This document shows, piece after piece, positions 60,410 through 64,000 of a stretch of DNA of 64,000 bases. A program made the position numbers and the translations under genes. Source of the DNA: Crotophaga sulcirostris (Eukaryota > Chordata > Aves > Cuculiformes > Crotophagidae); contig VYZB01000040.1 of assembly GCA_013397455.1 (NCBI GenBank), positions 3,297,869-3,361,868 on the forward strand. The letters are read 5' to 3'. Under the pieces are notes generated by a model. The model made no database searches and had not been told where the DNA came from. It saw nothing but the letters and a program-made list of their open reading frames with translations. The first letter of the stretch is position 1. Each line of letters begins with the position of its first letter.

Positions 60410-63312
60410 GTAATATAGAACTTGAAATAACCAGTTGATGGTGCTGAGCAGAGAAGACTTGGTGACACTTTGATGGAAAGAAGGTTTGAGTAAGAATGTG
60501 CATCTAAACCCACTCCTCTGTATTTTTTTCCTTCAGGTGCTGAATTTTGCTTTAGAAGTGTCAGAGTAACTCACAAGCAAATATACCTTTAACGGTGGCA
60601 ATAACACAGTCCCATCTATGGCTGGCTGGCTGGCTCTGTCCAAGGCCTGTGATAAAAATCTCTACATGTGATATTCTGATATGAAAGCTGACCTCAATTG
60701 TGCATGTCTCTGATTGTAGATTCCTTCACCAGCCTGGACAAGTCTTGTAACCTCTGCACCTCGGGTTCCTCTTACACTGTGAGCCTGTGGCAATAATGGA
60801 GTTTTAATTCAAACACTGCTGCACCGGGTAGGAAAAGCATGGTCTGAGCCCAGAAAGGGTAAAACATGAGAAGCACCTGTAGTGCTGGTGAGACCACTTG
60901 TCTCACCTGAGCCTGGAAGGAGAGCTGCGACCAGGCAATTTGAGCCCACCAGTTGGGAGGCTGAATCTGCTGCTGGCGGTTCATAAAGCGCTGTTCAAGT
61001 GGTGATTGCTGAGAAAAGTAAAAAGGGAGGTACAGAGGAGCCATGTATAAAAAAAACCAAATCAAAAGTCTGAACGCCAGTGCTTAGAGAGCAGTGTTTG
61101 CAAAGGAGTTTTGTTTGCAGGAATTGCAGAGATGCACCCTATGGCCATCATGTTTATTAGCAAAGCAATGGTGCAGTCTCCAGAAAAACAGCCTAATGCA
61201 GAATACACCAAAATCAGTGGAAAGGCTCCCACTATATTCAGCAGCATTTGGTTTTAATCATCAAAATGTCATGTTGACAGTGCCCTTTTACAGCATTCCC
61301 TGGCCAGGAATGGTGCCCATCTTTCACACACCACTGGATGAGAGAGGAAGGTTGTACAGGGTTGAACAAAGGAATTTTTTAGGAGGGCAGAAAAGTGCTG
61401 CTGGCTGTCTTAGGTAACCAGATTTGCAACTTTGGGTCAATACAATGTGTTAAGCATCAATTAATACCTTGATTGTGAAAAAGAAATCTGAAAAATAGTT
61501 GTTCAGATATATTTAAACTGAAATATCTCATTTAAAAATGTTATTTTGTTGACTACCTGTATTTCCTTTATTTTAAAGGTTAAATATAATGTCAGGAAAT
61601 GAACATTTAGTTTTGAGGTTGGATTTTGGATCGGTTTGACTCTGCTTTAAGTGAAATTCATCCAAAAAAAATTCTTTCCAGTGTTTCATTTCAATCTGAA
61701 AACAACAAAGCCAGCTCTGTTTCAGGAAAACACCAACTCATATTTTATATTCTGAGTTTTTAGTTCTGCGACCACACTAAAAAAAAGCAGTTATTCAGAT
61801 GCTCTTAATTATTGATGCAAACGTAGTCATCTCAGTGTCAATAATGAGCAGATAATTTCTTGTGCTATACTGACTGGCAGTGCAGTAAGAAGCCAGTACT
61901 GTGTGTTTCAGATTTATTTAACATTCTGTTCATAAATCTATTTCTCCTGCTCCTCTGCTATTTTCCCAAGTGTCATTATAGCGAAATACAGGAGCAGCAC
62001 AACAATATAGAGCAGAATGGAGGGAATTTTGGAGATACAACGCACACAGCCCACTCCAGGCACAAAGCAAAAGCCAAGGAAACACTGACTGAGATTTATA
62101 TACACATTCTTATTTAAAACCTCTTAATATCTAACTGCAGACTCACTCTTATTATCCATCAACTGCTTCTTTCAGAGCTTATATTAATATGCTGATATAT
62201 ACACACAAATCCTAGGAGGGAAAAAAATGCAATTGACTTGCAAACTTTATTCTCCTGTACTCATCCTCAGTCTCCTAGTGTGTGTGCAAAGGTTTTCTGT
62301 GCACACTAATCAGCAAAACTAAAGAGTGCATTGGCAAACTTCATTCGGCACTGTCTCCTGGGTCTGTGATGCTTTGTGTGAGGGCAAGACCCTGGCAAAT
62401 GCACCAGTAACACTGCTCATGAAGGATCCGAATCACTCGTCAGCTGGCAAAGGCAGGACGGGTTTTTAGCTCTATTTTTCCGCGTAAAAATGGCCATGCT
62501 TTTAAAAAATAAAAGATAAGCACACTGACACAGGGAATGTGAGAACCAACTCTTCAGTAATCTCCATCGCACGTCTTCCCACCAAGTCAGTGAAACTGAG
62601 GCGAGACAGCAGGATGCTCTGAGGTGTGGGCAGGGACAGGACGGTAGCACAGGCTTGCAGTGTTGTACATGGGACCCACTTCCCATGAAACATGTCCACC
62701 TACAAGTTCACACCTAATCTAAAGTAAACTAGTTGTTGGGGCTTCTTCTCTTGGCAGGTGGTGAAAGAAGGCACTTCCAGAGGTGATTTGGACTACTCTA
62801 AGGTGGATCTTTAAACAGGCAGCAAGTCACTCAAAGCTACTTGGCCCTTTGGGGACATTCCCAATTGTTAATCCTCCTGTATGGGAAAACCTCAGCTCTC
62901 CATAAACCCAAGACCTGTGGAACTGCCTGATGTGAATGACAGGAGTTGTGACCTGGCAGCAGTGCAGGATTTTCACTGTGAGCCAACCCTGCCTGGTTGA
63001 TGGCTCCTCATCCCAGACATCCATAGCACAATTACAAACATGGTTACGTTTTCAGCTCTGCCCCACGGTGATGTAGATTGCTGCACACAGCGATGGGGCT
63101 GTTTCAAAAAATGGCACAAAAAGTGTTATCAGAAGTTGGGCAACTGTACTGAGCTGCAGGTCCCTATCACTCTGAGAGTGGACAGAAAAGACAGAGACCC
63201 TGACTCCTGGGAATTGCAAGCCTACTCACACACACACTGAAAACTTCAGTAACGGGTAATTTAAGTAAATACATTGCATATTTTGGTCATGCATTCTAAA
63301 ACTGAAGATAAA
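60410..63312. other. unique non-coding DNA
   Basis: No exon is recognised. GGCT is repeated four times at 60,620-60,635. A MIR-like fragment at 60,720-60,800 is listed separately. The frames around 61,094-61,417 and 61,860-62,117 have no domain. Confidence 0.5.
60720..60800 (+). repeat. MIR-like SINE fragment, sense orientation
   Basis: 'CAGCCTGGACAAGTCTTGTA' followed by 'ACCTCTGCACCTCGGGTTCC' and, after a short gap, 'GCCTGTGGCAATAATGGA' parallels the MIR central region ('CTTGGGCAAGTTACTTAACC', 'TCTCTGTGCCTCAGTTTCCT', 'AATGGGGATAATAATAG'). About 80 bases are in register with moderate divergence. Confidence 0.5.
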
Positions 63313-63491
63313 CATAGAATCATAGAATCATAGAATGGTTCAGGTTGGAAGGGACCTCAAAGCCCAACCAGTTCCAGCCTCCCCAGGTGGGGTCTCACAA
63401 GAGTGGGGTAGAGGGGCAGAATCCCCTCTCTCATTCTGCTGGCTGCACTTCTTTTGATGCAGCCCAGGACACGGTTGGCTTTCTGGACTGC
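63313..63491 (-). repeat. CR1 LINE fragment with internal deletion, antisense
   Basis: Three copies of CATAGAAT (63,313-63,336), the reverse complement of the classical ATTCTATG tail, precede 'GGTTCAGGTTGGAAGGGACC'. At about 63,377-63,384 the text jumps from the 3' terminal region to an interior CR1 segment: 'CCAGGTGGGGTCTCACAAGA', later 'TTTGATGCAGCCCAGGACAC' and 'GGTTGGCTTTCTGGACTGC'. In intact CR1 copies these interior phrases lie several hundred bases from the tail, so the copy carries a large internal deletion. It is 5'-truncated near 63,491. Its tail octamer differs from those of the other two young copies, indicating another subfamily. Confidence 0.92.
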
Positions 63492-64000
63492 AAAACATGT
63501 TTTCCTCTGGTAGTAAATTCAAACAGATGTAGCAGAATAAAATCTTTTAATTTTCAGATATGTTTGAGCTTTTCAGTAGCGTGATAGGTATTTGATAAAG
63601 GTATTATAGAATGAGATATTTATCAACTATGAAACTACTGCCATATAAAATTGCTGGCAGTGAGATCTGTGCAATGTTAAGTTTAAGTCTATGGATATAT
63701 TGGACAGCACTGTTCACATCCATAACTGCCAGAGCAGTGAGGTCTGGAGGTGCAAGGCATTTTGGAAGAGGTACAAACATTAATGATACAATGCTGAAGA
63801 TGTACCAAGCTGAGAAGGACATTTTTCCATTGCAGGTCAGTCCACAATTGCTTTCTTTAGGAGCAGTCAGTGCTGGTTGCTGTTGGACCCAATGGCCAGA
63901 GGATCTGCCACTGGGCTAGCACAAGCAGGTCTGATTCATTTTGGCAACGTTGCCACTGCATATGGTCAACTCTTTTGGAGCCGAGTATCCCCTTTAATAA
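63492..64000. other. unique non-coding DNA to the window edge
   Basis: No repeat or exon is recognised after the CR1. A plus-strand frame 63,611-63,919 (102 codons) is open on both strands and shows no domain. Whether a feature continues beyond the window cannot be seen. Confidence 0.45.

Noticed and set aside
60620..60635. GGCT tetramer repeat as a functional array
   Set aside because: Only four units; an ordinary short simple repeat.
1..64000. CRISPR arrays, tRNA or rRNA genes, bacterial operons or insertion sequences
   Set aside because: No regularly spaced direct repeats, no cloverleaf with A/B boxes noticed, no ribosomal text, and no long bacterial-type frames; CR1 and MIR fragments mark it as vertebrate DNA.

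Overview
The window reads as avian nuclear DNA, and I find no protein-coding gene I can defend. The best organism evidence is three CR1 retrotransposon 3' ends of bird type, with 8-bp tail repeats (TCACAGTA/TACTGTGA in two copies, CATAGAAT in the third). They sit among older, heavily diverged CR1 and MIR-like fragments. Recognisable repeats cover only a few percent of the sequence, as is usual in birds. The species cannot be named from the sequence. All family names come from memory of consensus sequences, not from a search.

Layout. At 1-5.1 kb there is a young minus-strand CR1 (703-905), a CCAAT/TATA-like block (about 2.09-2.40 kb), an unusual but unrecognised open frame (3.6-3.9 kb), a CpG-retaining block (4.29-4.52 kb) and an old CR1 (4.86-5.11 kb). 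At 5.78-6.36 kb lies the most striking candidate regulatory block, with several TAATTA/TTTAATCA-type sites and a perfect GGTAATT/AATTACC inverted repeat. From 6.4 to 23 kb the sequence is unique AT-rich DNA with a few weak MIR-like traces and two candidate regulatory blocks (14.4 and 17.0 kb). At 23.3-24.3 kb there is a MIR-like fragment, then a CCAAT-octamer block, then another candidate block. From 24 to 34 kb there are further candidate blocks (31.0, 32.3 and 33.2 kb) and an old CR1 (33.9-34.1 kb). From 35 to 42 kb there are three MIR-like fragments, a possible LTR remnant and a perfect 20-bp palindrome (36,982-37,001). From 42 to 54 kb there are more candidate blocks (42.1, 48.5, 49.3 and 53.9 kb), two old CR1 pieces and a second young CR1 (53,186-53,428). 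The last 10 kb holds the longest open frame in the window (59,808-60,356), which has a poly(A) signal and an A-tract just past its stop, and a CR1 with an apparent internal deletion (63,313-63,491).

Interpretation (inference). A 64-kb stretch without a recognisable exon, low in repeats and dotted with short CpG-retaining, homeodomain-site-rich blocks, is typical of a gene desert or a very long intron around a developmental regulator. The target gene cannot be identified from this window. No CRISPR array, tRNA or rRNA gene, CpG-island promoter or complete mobile element was seen.
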